Origin: Arabidopsis thaliana
Lineage: Eukaryota > Streptophyta > Magnoliopsida > Brassicales > Brassicaceae
NCBI RefSeq assembly: GCF_000001735.4
Contig: NC_003074.8
Span: 8,742,101 to 8,806,100, forward strand
Length of the DNA stretch: 64,000 nucleotides
Direction of reading: 5' to 3'
The first letter of the stretch is position 1; each line of letters opens with the position of its first letter. Shown in pieces: positions 1-11,611 of the stretch. Under the pieces are notes generated by a model. That model did not search any database. It saw only the letters and a list, made by a program, of their open reading frames with translations, and had not been told where the DNA came from. A program made the translations under genes and the position numbers.

Positions 1-1218
1 AATGTGTCACTGTCTTAAGCCAATTATTTGCTGAATTAGATTAAAAAAACAAAACTTTCTATGATAACGTATTTTAAGAATAATTTATATATAAAGACAT
101 TATATTATACTCAAATGCCAATTTGTAGTAATAAAAAAAGGTATTATCGTTTTTAAAATAATTTTAAATGTCAAACATACAAGCTCATGTCTAAACTATT
201 AAATTTTACAATTGTTAGGTAAATTAATATAGGAAACCTAATTAAAGAGTTGGAGATCAGTTGTTTTTTTTCTTGAACAAATATTTTGATTGGACAAATG
301 TCTTTTTCCTACTATGGCTATGGACCTATGGTTTACAATGTTTCTTTTTAATTGCGACATTTGATGCTGTTGGTAAGATTAAGACAATTAGTTATTGAAA
401 TACATAAGAAAACATTTTTAACCAAAATAAAAAATACATAAGAAAACACTATAACAGCGACATCGACGTCATTAAATATTGTTTTATAAGAAAAATATAT
501 CATACTCAAATGGCAAATTATGTAACAGTATAAAATAGAAGAAATTTTAAATAACTAAATGTCAAACATTTTAATATATAATTGTGTAAATAGGTTTATA
601 TCTTAATATAGTTACCTTTTGATAATCCGAATAGTAACTATGTTTTGCGATATAAAGAAAATGCGATGCAATTCAAATAGTAACGAAAATACATAAATAT
701 ATATATATATATAGAGAGATTTTAATATTGTTATAATATTATTGCGATGTGGTTTTGGATGTGGTCTACATCATCATTCGTGTTCTATACATGAGTTGTG
801 ATTTTCTCCAATGTTAATAAGTGAATATCGAAATCAACGGAGGAATAGAAAATATAATAAAAGCCGAAAAACCAAGGTGGCGCCGACGTAGCACAAAGAA
901 AAAGTACAAAAAAGTCAAAACTCGTTGCCGACGTAATGACTATCGGTGTAAATCCGAGGTCGCGACTTCGAATCGTTCTAAAACCCATTTTACATGCTCC
1001 CATTTTTTTTTTCGAACAAATGATGTCACAATCTCAGAGTCAATAAATAAAATGGAAACAAATAATCATCATATGAACTTGGTCTTGCCACGTGGACCCT
1101 CCATTGCCGTTACCTTCCGGTGAAATACCAAACACTCCGCTTCCACTTAGAGCCGTAGAAGAGCTACTACTTCATCAACCACAACCACTATCTCCTCAAA
1201 ATCTCTCTCTACCGATCG
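1..1218. other. Intergenic, 5' of the ABC1 kinase gene
   Basis: AT-rich spacer with homopolymer runs and a short AT microsatellite near 697-712. No open frame here resembles a protein. The last 130 bases are less AT-rich and probably hold the promoter and 5' UTR of the following gene. Confidence 0.6.
1089..1094. promoter_or_regulatory. G-box (CACGTG) upstream of the ABC1 kinase
   Basis: A perfect CACGTG within GCCACGTGGAC lies about 125 bases before the ATG. G-boxes bind bZIP and bHLH factors and are common in promoters of light-regulated plastid-protein genes. Its function here is inferred from position alone. Confidence 0.35.
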
Positions 1219-4200
1219 ATGGAAGCAGCAGTGCCACGTCTCGTCAATTGCGGACCGGAGCCAATTCGATTCTCCGTCTCCTCCCGCCGCTCCTTCGTCT
1301 CCGGGATTCCTCACCGTAATAAACGCTCTCGCCAGATTCTAGCCGTCGCTACTGATCCTAAACCTACACAGACTAGTCCACCCAAGTCCACCACCGTAAA
1401 CGGATCTTCTTCTCCATCGTCTGCGTCAAAAGTAGTCAACAACAATGTTTCCACTGTACGATTTCTACTCCTACCTCTGCCGATTATGTTATGGTTCAAT
1501 TGAGCAATTTCATAGAAAATTTCTATTGGATTGTGTAAAATTATAACCTCGAATTTTGGTTTATGGCAATGGTACAGAGAATTAACGATGTATCAAAAGA
1601 GATTAAAAGAGTACGAGCTCAAATGGAAGAAGATGAACAGTTATCTGTGTTGATGAGAGGGCTTCGTGGCCAGAATTTGAAGGATTCGGTTTTTGCTGAT
1701 GATAATATTCAGCTAAGGCTTGTTGAGGTAAACACTCTTTGGCAATTCAGCTGAGATTTTAGTATTGTATTTAGCATTGTAATGTTTTAATTTTGTCTTT
1801 GTTGGGATTTGTAGACTGGTGAAAGCAGTGAGTTCTTACCTTTGGTATATGATCCGGAGACCATTTCTGCCTATTGGGGGAAACGGCCTCGTGCTGTTGC
1901 TTCTCGAGTTATCCAGTTGCTTTCGGTTGCTGGAGGGTTTCTATCGCGTATTGCAGGGGATGTAATAAACAAGAAAGTTAAAGAGGTAATATTTTGTTTA
2001 CTGCTCTTCTAGCTAAGAGTAGAAAAGATAGTTGTGACTTGAAGATTGGTGATATATGTAAACTCCTTTAGCTAGGATTGAGTGGATAAACAGTAGACAA
2101 TTTTCATTTCCTATCTTTCAGTTTCTTCCTTGTTCCAAGCATGGAGCCCATGATGTGAATTTTTTTGCAGAGCCTATGATCAACATAACTTTGTTTAATC
2201 CCCAGTGCATTTGAGCAATAGATGTTGGTTTAAATCTTTGAAAACGATGTAGTACACAGTTGTAGTATTTTATTCAATTTAGGTGTGTATATCTTTGTTC
2301 ACGTTTCAATTCTCTTTTGCTTGCAATTATTTTATATGCAGTTTGAGTCTCATTTTCCGTCTGTCATCATTTTCAGAATGAGGTTGCTAGGGCAATTGAA
2401 TTGAGGGAAATTGTAACTTCCTTGGGTCCAGCATACATTAAACTTGGGCAAGCTTTGAGTATTCGACCAGATATATTGTCACCCGCTGCAATGACAGAGC
2501 TACAAAAGTTGTGTGATAAGGTATGATGCTGCAATTATATCTTTCCCTTCATTCATTCCCAAATAATTTTGATTGCTAAACTTGTCTGTTTTTTTGTTTA
2601 TGTGAAGGTCCCTTCATATCCTGATGATGTAGCAATGGCTCTAATTGAGGAGGAGCTTGGGAAGCCATGGTACGACGTTTATTCCGAGCTCTCTCCTTCC
2701 CCAATCGCTGCTGGTAAATCTCAGACCATCAATGAACATGCACACCTTATCATTTCAATAGAGTTTTATGTCAAATGATTCATTGTTATTCTGGTTTTTC
2801 AGCATCCCTGGGACAAGTTTATAAGGGAAGACTAAAGGAAAATGGGGATCTAGTGGCAGTAAAAGTACAGAGGCCTTTCGTTCTCGAGACTGTGACTGTT
2901 GACTTGTTTGTGATACGGAATTTAGGTCTATTTCTGCGGAAGTTCCCTCAGGCAAGGTTTTGTCTGACGGCTCAGCTTATGCAGTTCTGTAATTGTTCTC
3001 TTTCACCTCAATGACTTTCGATCTTCTTGTTTTCATGGTAATTTGTGCAGGTGTCAGTAGATGTTGTTGGACTGGTTGATGAATGGGCTGCTCGCTTTTT
3101 TGAGGAGCTGGATTATGTTAACGAGGGAGAAAATGGAACATATTTTGCAGAAATGATGAAGAAAGATCTTCCACAAGTAGGCTTCATAACTTTTCTAATG
3201 GACCCTTTAGTTCGTTGTCTATATATGAGGCGTCTGATCATAAAATTGTATTTGACAAGTACCTATGTGGATTTATATCCGTGGAATGGTTCGTAATCAT
3301 GCAATTATTGTTTCAGGTTGTTGTACCTAAAACCTACCAAAAGTACACGTCAAGGAAGGTTCTTACAACCTCATGGATTGATGGTGAGAAACTGTCACAA
3401 AGTATTGAGAGTGATGTCGGCGAACTTGTGAATGTTGGTGTTATTTGTTACCTAAAGCAGGTAACTCTTCCTACATGCTTGTTACGGAGCATAATTAATG
3501 TGGTCCTAGCTTACTTGCGTTCATTAAATCGTCCGCTTTGTTCAGCTTTTTCTGCAATCATGCTAAATGACATAGATCTAGGCATGCTATGCTAAGTTTT
3601 TCTGAGATAGTTAATTCTTTACCAATTGAAGTGATGGTACATATAATTCTTTGGTTGTTCCTATTATCCTATATAGCATGGCTAGTCAATGTTCCTAACC
3701 AAATATTCTCAGTCATATAGTGAGTATAATGTGATTTTGAGGCAGGGGACCTGTACCATTGTAGTTTGCCTCAGGTTTACTCACTTCCTTGATTGATTTA
3801 ATGTGTTGACCAGCAGTAGTCTGTATTGACTTTCTCTGTCCTCTTTTCTAGTTATTCTGCTCGCACACTTTCTCTTGTTTTAGAAACAAGATGATGTGCA
3901 GACATTAACACTGTTACTGTTTTGTGCTTCAGTTGCTCGATACTGGGTTTTTCCATGCTGACCCTCATCCTGGAAATATGATCCGTACCCCAGACGGGAA
4001 ACTAGCCATCCTCGATTTTGGTAATGATTGTAGTTCCAGTTATTAGTGAAAAATTAGATTCGGGTAGCACAGTTGCATTCGATGTGATATGAGAAAAAAC
4101 TTTGTTGACATCTTATCCATGTCTGTTCGATGACAGGTCTTGTTACCAAGTTGACTGATGATCAGAAGTACGGAATGATTGAAGCCATTGCACACTTAAT

Positions 4201-5603
4201 TCACCGAGATTATGATGCCATAGTAAAAGATTTTGTTAAACTCGGTTTCATCCCTGATGGGGTCAATCTGGCTCCTATATTACCTGTCCTGGCCAAGGTT
4301 TTTGATCAGGCGCTCGAAGGTGGTGGAGCAAAAAACATCAATTTTCAAGAGTTGGCAGCAGATTTGGCACAGATAACTTTTGACTATCCTTTCAGAATTC
4401 CCCCTTATTTCGCCCTAATTATTAGGGCAATTGGTGTGCTAGAAGGTATAGCTCTAGTGGGGAATCCTGAATTTGCTATTGTGGATGAGGCTTATCCTTA
4501 TATCGCTCAGGTATTCTATATGAACTCTGTTAGTGTTATCCAGTAATTAGAGTTGAGATTTTTCCTTCTGTTTAGTCCACTCATTCATTGTTTTATCTTA
4601 CAAAATACTAACGTCTTCATATGATTACCTCAAAATTTAGCGGCTCCTTACGGATGAATCACCTCGCTTGAGAGAGGCTTTACGCTACACAATATATGGG
4701 AAGACTGGCGTTTTTGATGCTGAAAGATTCATCGATGTGATGCAAGCCTTTGAGACTTTCATTACAGCAGCCAAAAGTGGAGGAGGGGAAGATATGAATG
4801 GAGGCATGGCAGAGATGGCTCTTATGCAAAGTAAGACAAGCAGTTTGGTTCCTATGTTTCCAGCTAGTGCATCCCAACCGGACCAGCCAGTTCAAACAAG
4901 AGTCGCTTTGTCTTTTCTGCTTTCGGAGAAAGGGAACTTCTTCCGCGAGTTTCTATTGGATGAGGTACTAATCAAAATCTAACCACTTTTTCAATCTTGT
5001 CACATAAATACTCTGAACTATTGCACAATGAATTATAAATCTGTACAATAAATATTGCTCATAATCACCACATAATGATTCAAAAACATGCTTATTCATG
5101 ACACCTTTTGAGTTCTGAAATTTTCGTGATTACAAAACACAGATAGTAAAAGGTATCGATGCAATCACAAGAGAACAGCTGGTGCAAGCAATGGCGGTAT
5201 TCGGATTCAGAAACGCGACACCAATCTTCGGTATGTTACCACCAACACTGGGACCCTTCAAGCCTGCAGCACTTCTTCCATCCGTGACGGAAGAAGACAA
5301 GGTCATCTTGAACAATGTTCAGAAAGTAATCGAGTTCCTTACCGCAAGAAGCTCCATGTCGAATAATCCTGATCAGGTTAGATTCAAAAACCTCTCATAA
5401 TTTGAAAAAAAATCAGTCTGTGTGAGTACCAAGTTTTTAACCTATGTGTGGTCATCATCATAAAACAGGTAGTAGATGTATCTCAAGTTGTTCGGGAACT
5501 GCTTCCAGTGTTGCCTGGAATCTCTGCCACAGTACTGCCTGAGATTTTGAGTCGGCTTGGGTCAAGGGTCATGGCGAGAATAGTCCGGGATGCGTTTTTG
5601 TGA
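1219..5603 (+). CDS. ABC1K6: Plastid ABC1-family atypical kinase (ABC1K6-like)
   Basis: Thirteen exons can be joined in frame to give 793 aa: 1219-1455, 1578-1727, 1815-1985, 2377-2520, 2608-2713, 2803-2951, 3051-3176, 3317-3460, 3933-4020, 4137-4510, 4641-4964, 5143-5376, 5469-5603. The N-terminus is rich in Ser, Arg and Pro and poor in acidic residues, like a chloroplast transit peptide. ABC1/UbiB hallmarks are visible: the KxGQ motif ([13 protein letters not shown], exon 4), the Ala-rich nucleotide loop followed by SLGQVYKG (exons 5/6), the ATP-site Lys in VAVKVQRP, the catalytic HADPHPGN, and metal-binding LDFG (exon 9). A long C-terminal extension follows, as in plastoglobule members of the family. 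These proteins affect prenylquinone and lipid metabolism; the substrate cannot be read from sequence. The ABC1K6 symbol (AT3G24190) is from memory; family membership is certain. Intron 6 uses a GC donor. Confidence 0.93.
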
Positions 5604-5994
5604 ATATTGGATTAAACTTTGTACAATTGTGCATATAAGTTGCATTTTAAAGTTACTACAAAGAAATATATAGCTGATTAAGTTGCATTATTAACACATA
5701 TACACTTGATGTTATATACACAGTTGCAATGGAACAATGACTTTGCCTTCCTTATGTGGCAGTGTTGGACATCAAAATTTAAATCACAGTATTCACATTT
5801 TACATTGTTTTGATATCAGATTATGTAACATTTTAGTATTTTATTGACTGAAACATAAAAAACTAAATACAACAGACTTATTTAAAACATGGGCTCTGGG
5901 AGCTGTTTTCAGTCACCATTAAATTTCTATATAAGGCAAAAGAAGAGATGATGCAGAGTATTTTGAGAACAAAGCGAACAATCCCTCGCATTCT

Positions 5995-8900
5995 TCAAGA
6001 AAATAGCGGCAAAGATTGCTCTCCTGAAGCATAAGATATGATACGCTTTTTAAGCGGCGAAATGTAGTGAGCCCCGTGGAATGCAGCTGCTCTTAGAGCA
6101 TTCAGCGGTCCGAAATCCAACGAGTACATCTTCTGGATTCCGTCTAAAACCGCCATCATTGCTATATTTGCAGGTTTTCTCTCTGCTTCATAACGTTTGA
6201 GCAGATTCGCCTACAATTTAAAATTTCAAGCAATCAATATTCAATACAGAGGAAAGGAGAAAATAAACATGAGGTATAAGACTTAGAATCCGAGCACATA
6301 CCTCGCCTATATCAGTACCAAGAGCAATGCCCTCTGCTATAGCTTTGGAGAGAGCACACGCATCTGCAAATCCTAGATTTACTCCTTGACCAGCCAACGG
6401 GTGAACTGTATGAGCTGAGTCACCAACAAGAGCCACACGTTTTGACACATAGTCTTTTGCGTGCCTTAAAGACAAAGGGAACATCATTCTCTCTGAAGAA
6501 AGCTTCACAACCTTGGGAGGAGTTTCAAACCTCTCTTTGGCAGATATGGTCGCATCTCCTGTAAGCCAAGAGAGACTATCCCGTGAACTTGTAGTCTCTG
6601 GATTAGGACCATATCCAGAATCCAGAGCATCATTTACAGCTTTGATGAAGTCATCCTCGTTCATCAATTTTCGATCTGATGCCTCTTTTGGGTCCATGGT
6701 CCATACTATGTTGCTAAACTTGTCACCAATGGGAAGAAGTGCGATTGGGCCATTGGGTAAAAACCGTTGCCATGCTGTGTAGTTTTCGGCTGTATGCTCA
6801 ACAGTACAAATTATAGCGTTCTGTGAGTAGTTCCATCCAGTCGTTTTGATCCCAGCCAACTCCCTTACTCGCGACTTAGACCCATCAGCGCCTACCTGCA
6901 CAAAGATTGTTAGACATCCTAAAATTGATGAGATTCAGGAGTCGTTCCACTCAAATCTAGCAAATGGAGAACGAAAACTTACCACCAGTTTTGCGTAGAC
7001 GCGATTTCCATCGCTTAGCTCCAGCTTAGCAAGGCGTCCTCGCATGAACAAGTCTGTTGTGGATGGTACTTCACCAAGACCTGTCAACGAAGAGCTAGGT
7101 AGCATATCCATCGCATTTAACCTCGCGGGATAAACAGTCTTCTGGAGATCTGATTCCTGCAAATATCACGCCCTCCCATTTAAAAAACAGAAAACATGCC
7201 AAACTGATGAAGTCAGATTATCTGATTATACTGTAGAACTAATAAGCGATTAGAACGAATTCTTCAAAATCATAGCAGTCTTTCTAAATTTGAGCACAGA
7301 GTGTTCAGATGAAGATCAGTCTAAGCAATATGGATAAGCTTTCTGGATGGTTGATTTTTAAGCTATGCTTCATTTGTTGGAAAATCAAATTAAAAGGTAG
7401 CTGAAGGTTTTGAGCGAGCAAATACTCTAGTGGACATGCGAAAGGACAGTCAAGAGGTAAGTTACAAGCATTGGCCCAAATAACATATCTTTCCAAGAAA
7501 AACCCGATAGATTGCATCAGGATGATGAGTAAAACTTGGACGGACCCAAGAAAGTAAAATACCTGTACACAAGATAGCTGAGAACTCTGAAGAACTTTAT
7601 TCTCCACTACACACCTGGATCATGTCAACAATGAGTACACAGCTATTAACATCATCAAGGATGCAGATGTATATAGCAATATGCTTACCCCAAAACATCT
7701 TGATGTACATCATTAGCATTGTATCTTGTATATCCAAGGCCTGTATAGTCCCATACCTAAAATACGAAACATGACAAATGACTTTGTTTTTCTGTCTAGC
7801 ATATCATTGTCAGTATATGTAGATCCTTCATAGAGTAGATCACACCTAGATAAATCTGACTGTAGTTTTCCTTTTAAGGTTTAGAATTTAAACAAAGGAA
7901 GGGATAATTTATACCAAGTTACCAACATGTAAAGAGGCAACTTAAAACATGTTCCACCACAATTATAACCACAAACATTTGACAGAAAACCAATTCCTTA
8001 AAAGAATTTTTCTTTGAAGAAATTAAAAAATTTCAGACGCCATCATAGAAATGCTTTGGAAGGAATGTATAGTGTTAACAATAATTACCTGCATCTTATC
8101 AAAATACGCATGTCGCTGTTGCTCAATGTATTTCCAGGCACCAATATCTGCATAATTCAAACCAAATACATGATTCCAAAGTAATAACTAAAAAGGATAT
8201 CCATGGACTGAATGAGGACAAAGCCTGAGCTCAAATAAGGGTTCCAAGTGGCAAAACCAGCATATTAAATTAAGCTTACGCAATTGAGAGTTCACACCAT
8301 TTTGAAAGAATAATGAGCAGAAACTGTGGGAAGAAACGAGAAAGTCCACTACGTACCTTTGAGGAAGGATATTGTTGCAGGTGTGACTGTACTGACTCTG
8401 GGATCAGGTTGATGCCCTTTCTCTATGATATTTCTTCTCCCCAAAAGAGGATTATTGTCAATAATAGCGACATTCAAGTGCTTTGTCAATGGCTTGCTGG
8501 CTGAAAGAATAACAACCATGTTCGTCAATTGAACAAATATTTATACAGTTAGCTGAACATAAATCACTAGCAACGACTGCTTACCCAATGAAGCAGCTAA
8601 AGCGATTCCAACCATTCCACCACCAACAATAGCAATGTCATGTTGTGGACCATCGTCAGTGGAATTATTTAATGCATTGCTCTCCTAAATCGATTAATAA
8701 ATGTAAAACTATCACTTCTAGAACATGACATTGCTTTAATATTAAGCAAAGGATATCACACTAAATACTATTGATGTCCCAAACATGAAAAACTACTCTA
8801 CATCATCACAATGACCAAAGAAGACTTTAGAACAGCTGCACAGAATTTTTTTGATATATTGCTACAACAACAACATGCAAAAGATCACAAGTATCTTTCC

Positions 8901-9475
8901 TGATTCTTCCAAGACAAGATATGCGAACTCACAAGGAGAGGGATCTTACATTGGAACAAGAAGTAGAAACATCATGTGTCACAACAGTCGAACAAGTCCT
9001 CTGCAAAATCCTTGTTCCACAGACACTTGTCCTAAGATTCCTTGCGAGCACCCTGTCCTTAGACATAGCATCATTATATAATAATCTTCTCTAATATCCA
9101 AGTAAGCTGGATAGTAATAAATAGATACAAATTCAACATTCCAAGATGGACTCTAATCTAAATTGCACAAAACAAACAAGGGATCCAATTTCCTATAAAG
9201 TTAAGAGATTGCAGAACTTGACAGACACAACAAACATGAGATCACCGACAAAAGATTGAAACTTTAACAACAGTAGTTTCTCAAAACTAGGAACAACAGA
9301 ACTAATAAGCAACCCACCATCAATTGATTAGCTAAAGATAAAGAAAACAACTCAAATTTAAAAAAAACTGATTACAAAGACAGTGATTCAAATTAGAAAA
9401 ACGCATAAAAACCAACCGAAGATAGAATTAAGGGAAAATGGAGGATTAAGAAAGGTGAGTATTGAACCTGTTCAT
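5995..9475 (-). CDS. COQ6: COQ6-type FAD-dependent monooxygenase (ubiquinone biosynthesis)
   Basis: Exons on the minus strand, 5' to 3': 8585-8684, 8357-8500, 8089-8147, 7689-7756, 7563-7614, 6983-7156, 6302-6895, 5995-6210, preceded by a short exon near 9473. They join in frame and end SGEQSLPLFS-stop. The protein shows the FAD-binding DIAIVGGGMVG motif, the mid-chain VVGADGSKSRVR (DG motif, split across exons), and the second FAD motif VALVGDSAHTVHPLAGQGVNLGF. This is the UbiH/COQ6 family, which hydroxylates the ubiquinone ring precursor in mitochondria. The start is uncertain. Exon 2 read from 8684 is open into exon 1 as far as about 9656, but that frame contains no ATG. Using an AG five bases inside exon 2 joins the ATG at 9475 and gives a 469-aa protein beginning MNSNALNN, without an obvious presequence. 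Confidence 0.85.
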
Positions 9476-10090
9476 CGTTGAGGCAGAAATTGTGTTTCTC
9501 TCTGCCGCCGACGTTAGATACCTTTAATGGAACCAAAAGAAAAAAGGACGACGAGGACGAAACTAAAGCCTCTAACTGACAGAGAAGGTCTTTCTTCAGG
9601 CGGAGTATTTGCAACGAAAGTGGTCTCAAACAAACGACGCCGTTTCGTTTCAACCGAGGCAAGGATCAAACCGTAATTCGGGTCTGCTTATAAAATAACC
9701 CGGTTTTAATTGGTTCCCGCCCCTTCAAATTCATGTTTAGCTTACGTTCGTTACACGGGAGCGTCACTCAGAGTCTGAACCCATCTACATCTTCATCAGG
9801 AAATGACGATGAACCCATCTAATAAGAGGAGTCAAAACAAAAGTAACAATCAAATCGAGAAATCGAGAAATCGAGCAATGGAGAAGATTTAAAAACGAAA
9901 TTGAAAATCAACAAGAACCTTGATCCTATTTAGCAATAAGGTTGTAAAACATAATACAAAGATTATGGCAAAGATATGATAATACCCAGACAAAGAGGCA
10001 TCTATATGTTTTAAACGAAATACTACATTCAACAAAAGTTTCCCAATCTAGAAGTAGAGAGTAGACAATAGATATTGGAGACTATCTAAT

Positions 10091-10868
10091 TAGAGCTGTC
10101 AATTGGGCGGGACGCCCATGGGCTTGTCCAGTCCAAATGCATATGGGCGGACTATATTCTAGACAAAAAACAAATGGTCTAATTGGGCATATGACCAGTT
10201 TTGTCCACGGACAATATGGGCTTGACCGTATGGACAATGGGCTGCCCATGGGCATAAATTGAGTCAATATACATGTCTTCATTTTAATCATATTTTTATA
10301 ATTTTAATTACAATTACAACTAAATAATTTTCAAATTATATATTTTACATTATAAGTTTCTATTTTAATGAAATTTTTAAATTTTAATAAATTATTTCTT
10401 ATTAAATTATTTACGGTTTTGAAGGAAAAATACTATTCCACAATTTTTTGGAATACGCAAAATTTTGATTTTACGGTTTTGACGGGAAAAATACAATTCT
10501 CCGATTTTACGGTTTTGGCGGAAAAACGCAATTCCATAATTTTTCCGCCAAAATCGTGATTATATTATATTGGTAAAAAAAAAACACAATTTTACCGTTT
10601 TGTCGGAAAAATGCAAGTCTCCGATTTTTATAATTTTTACCGAAAAATGCAATTTCTCAATTGTTCTTTAAAATCATGATTTTTGATTTATCAATAATAA
10701 CAATAATAAAATGGGCTGACCACGGGTTGCCCATATGGACATGGTCTTTATTGGGCATGGACATTTTCGGACCATTGTTCATTATGAACCGTCCAACTTG
10801 GCCCATAAAAAAAAATTGTTTGTACGGATACACCCAATAGTCTCTGGACGGACCATTTGACAGCTCTA
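10091..10868. mobile_element. Non-autonomous hAT element with intact TIRs and 8-bp TSD
   Basis: The element starts TAGAGCTGTCAAttGGgC and ends with the inverted counterpart ccaTTTGACAGCTCTA. TATCTAAT occurs directly before (10083-10090) and directly after (10869-10876), an 8-bp target duplication as expected for hAT. The terminal TAGAG fits the hAT consensus YARNG. The 778 bp hold no transposase. Subterminal regions are rich in repeated GGGC/GCCCATGGGC words in both orientations. The centre (about 10410-10680) has degenerate repeats of a GATTTTACGGTTTTG-like unit alternating with its inverted form. Length and lack of coding indicate a deletion derivative mobilised in trans. Confidence 0.88.
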
Positions 10869-10938
10869 TATCTAATCGATTAAACCAAACAACCATCAAA
10901 TCGACAAGTAGAGAGTAGAGATTAGAGAAAAGACTTAC

Positions 10939-11110
10939 GGCGGGTCGATTTCGCGATGAGGATGAAGCTCTGGTGAATTCCAGATTTTTGTTGGAAATTG
11001 ATCCTATACTTAATCGTATTTAAGATGAGATCAAGTGAAGAGTGGAGAAGATGAGAAGAGACTGCAACAACAAAGAGAAAAGGATCGTAAGAGAAAGAAG
11101 AAAGAAGAAA
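10939..11110 (-). other. Possible 5' noncoding exon
   Basis: On the minus strand a GC-richer, pyrimidine-rich stretch without ATG ends at a consensus donor (CCGCC|GTAAGT) at 10939/10938. It looks like the 5' UTR exon of a leader intron. Candidate acceptors lie at about 9937 (AAATAG|GATCAAGG) and about 9690 (TATAAGCAG|ACCC). If it belongs to the COQ6-type gene, the hAT element at 10091-10868 sits inside a leader intron. This is inferred; no transcript evidence is available here. Confidence 0.3.
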
Positions 11111-11611
11111 AAGGCCAATGGGCCATGGTGTTGAATTGAAGGCCCAAGTGTTAATGGGTTATTTTGTGTTGGTGAAATTAGATTATTATGAAGTAGTTAG
11201 GTTAATAAAATGCCTTCCTCCTCAAGACAATCCGTATATAGTCCTCAACATCTAAAATAGTCAAAATTCAAGAACAAACGTTACCTCATCTACAAACTTA
11301 TTTGGAATTACACTAGAATGTGATTTAATCGGCTCCAGTTTTTTCCAAGATATCGACTCAGGTGTTGCATATTCCAAGCATATTGAATAAGAAGAATAAA
11401 AAAAAGATACAAAAGACGCAGAACAAATGTTTTTACATCACAATGGAAAGGAAAACAATTCATTGCAAATGTCTGAGCTATGTTACAAAATAATCAAATA
11501 AAGTTGTATCAGAATTTTTATGCCTTTCTCACCCTTTCTTCAATGTCTTTTCACAAATCTCATGAAGAAAACCTGTGTAGGTTAGTATTATGTTCTCAAG
11601 AGTTGAAGTGG

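Noticed and set aside
821..1123. 100-codon open frame before the ABC1 kinase
   Set aside because: Composition is basic and low-complexity, it has no recognisable domain, and it overlaps the probable promoter with the G-box.
8851..9081. 76-codon frame between COQ6-type exons
   Set aside because: It lies in the first intron on the opposite strand and has no features of a protein family.
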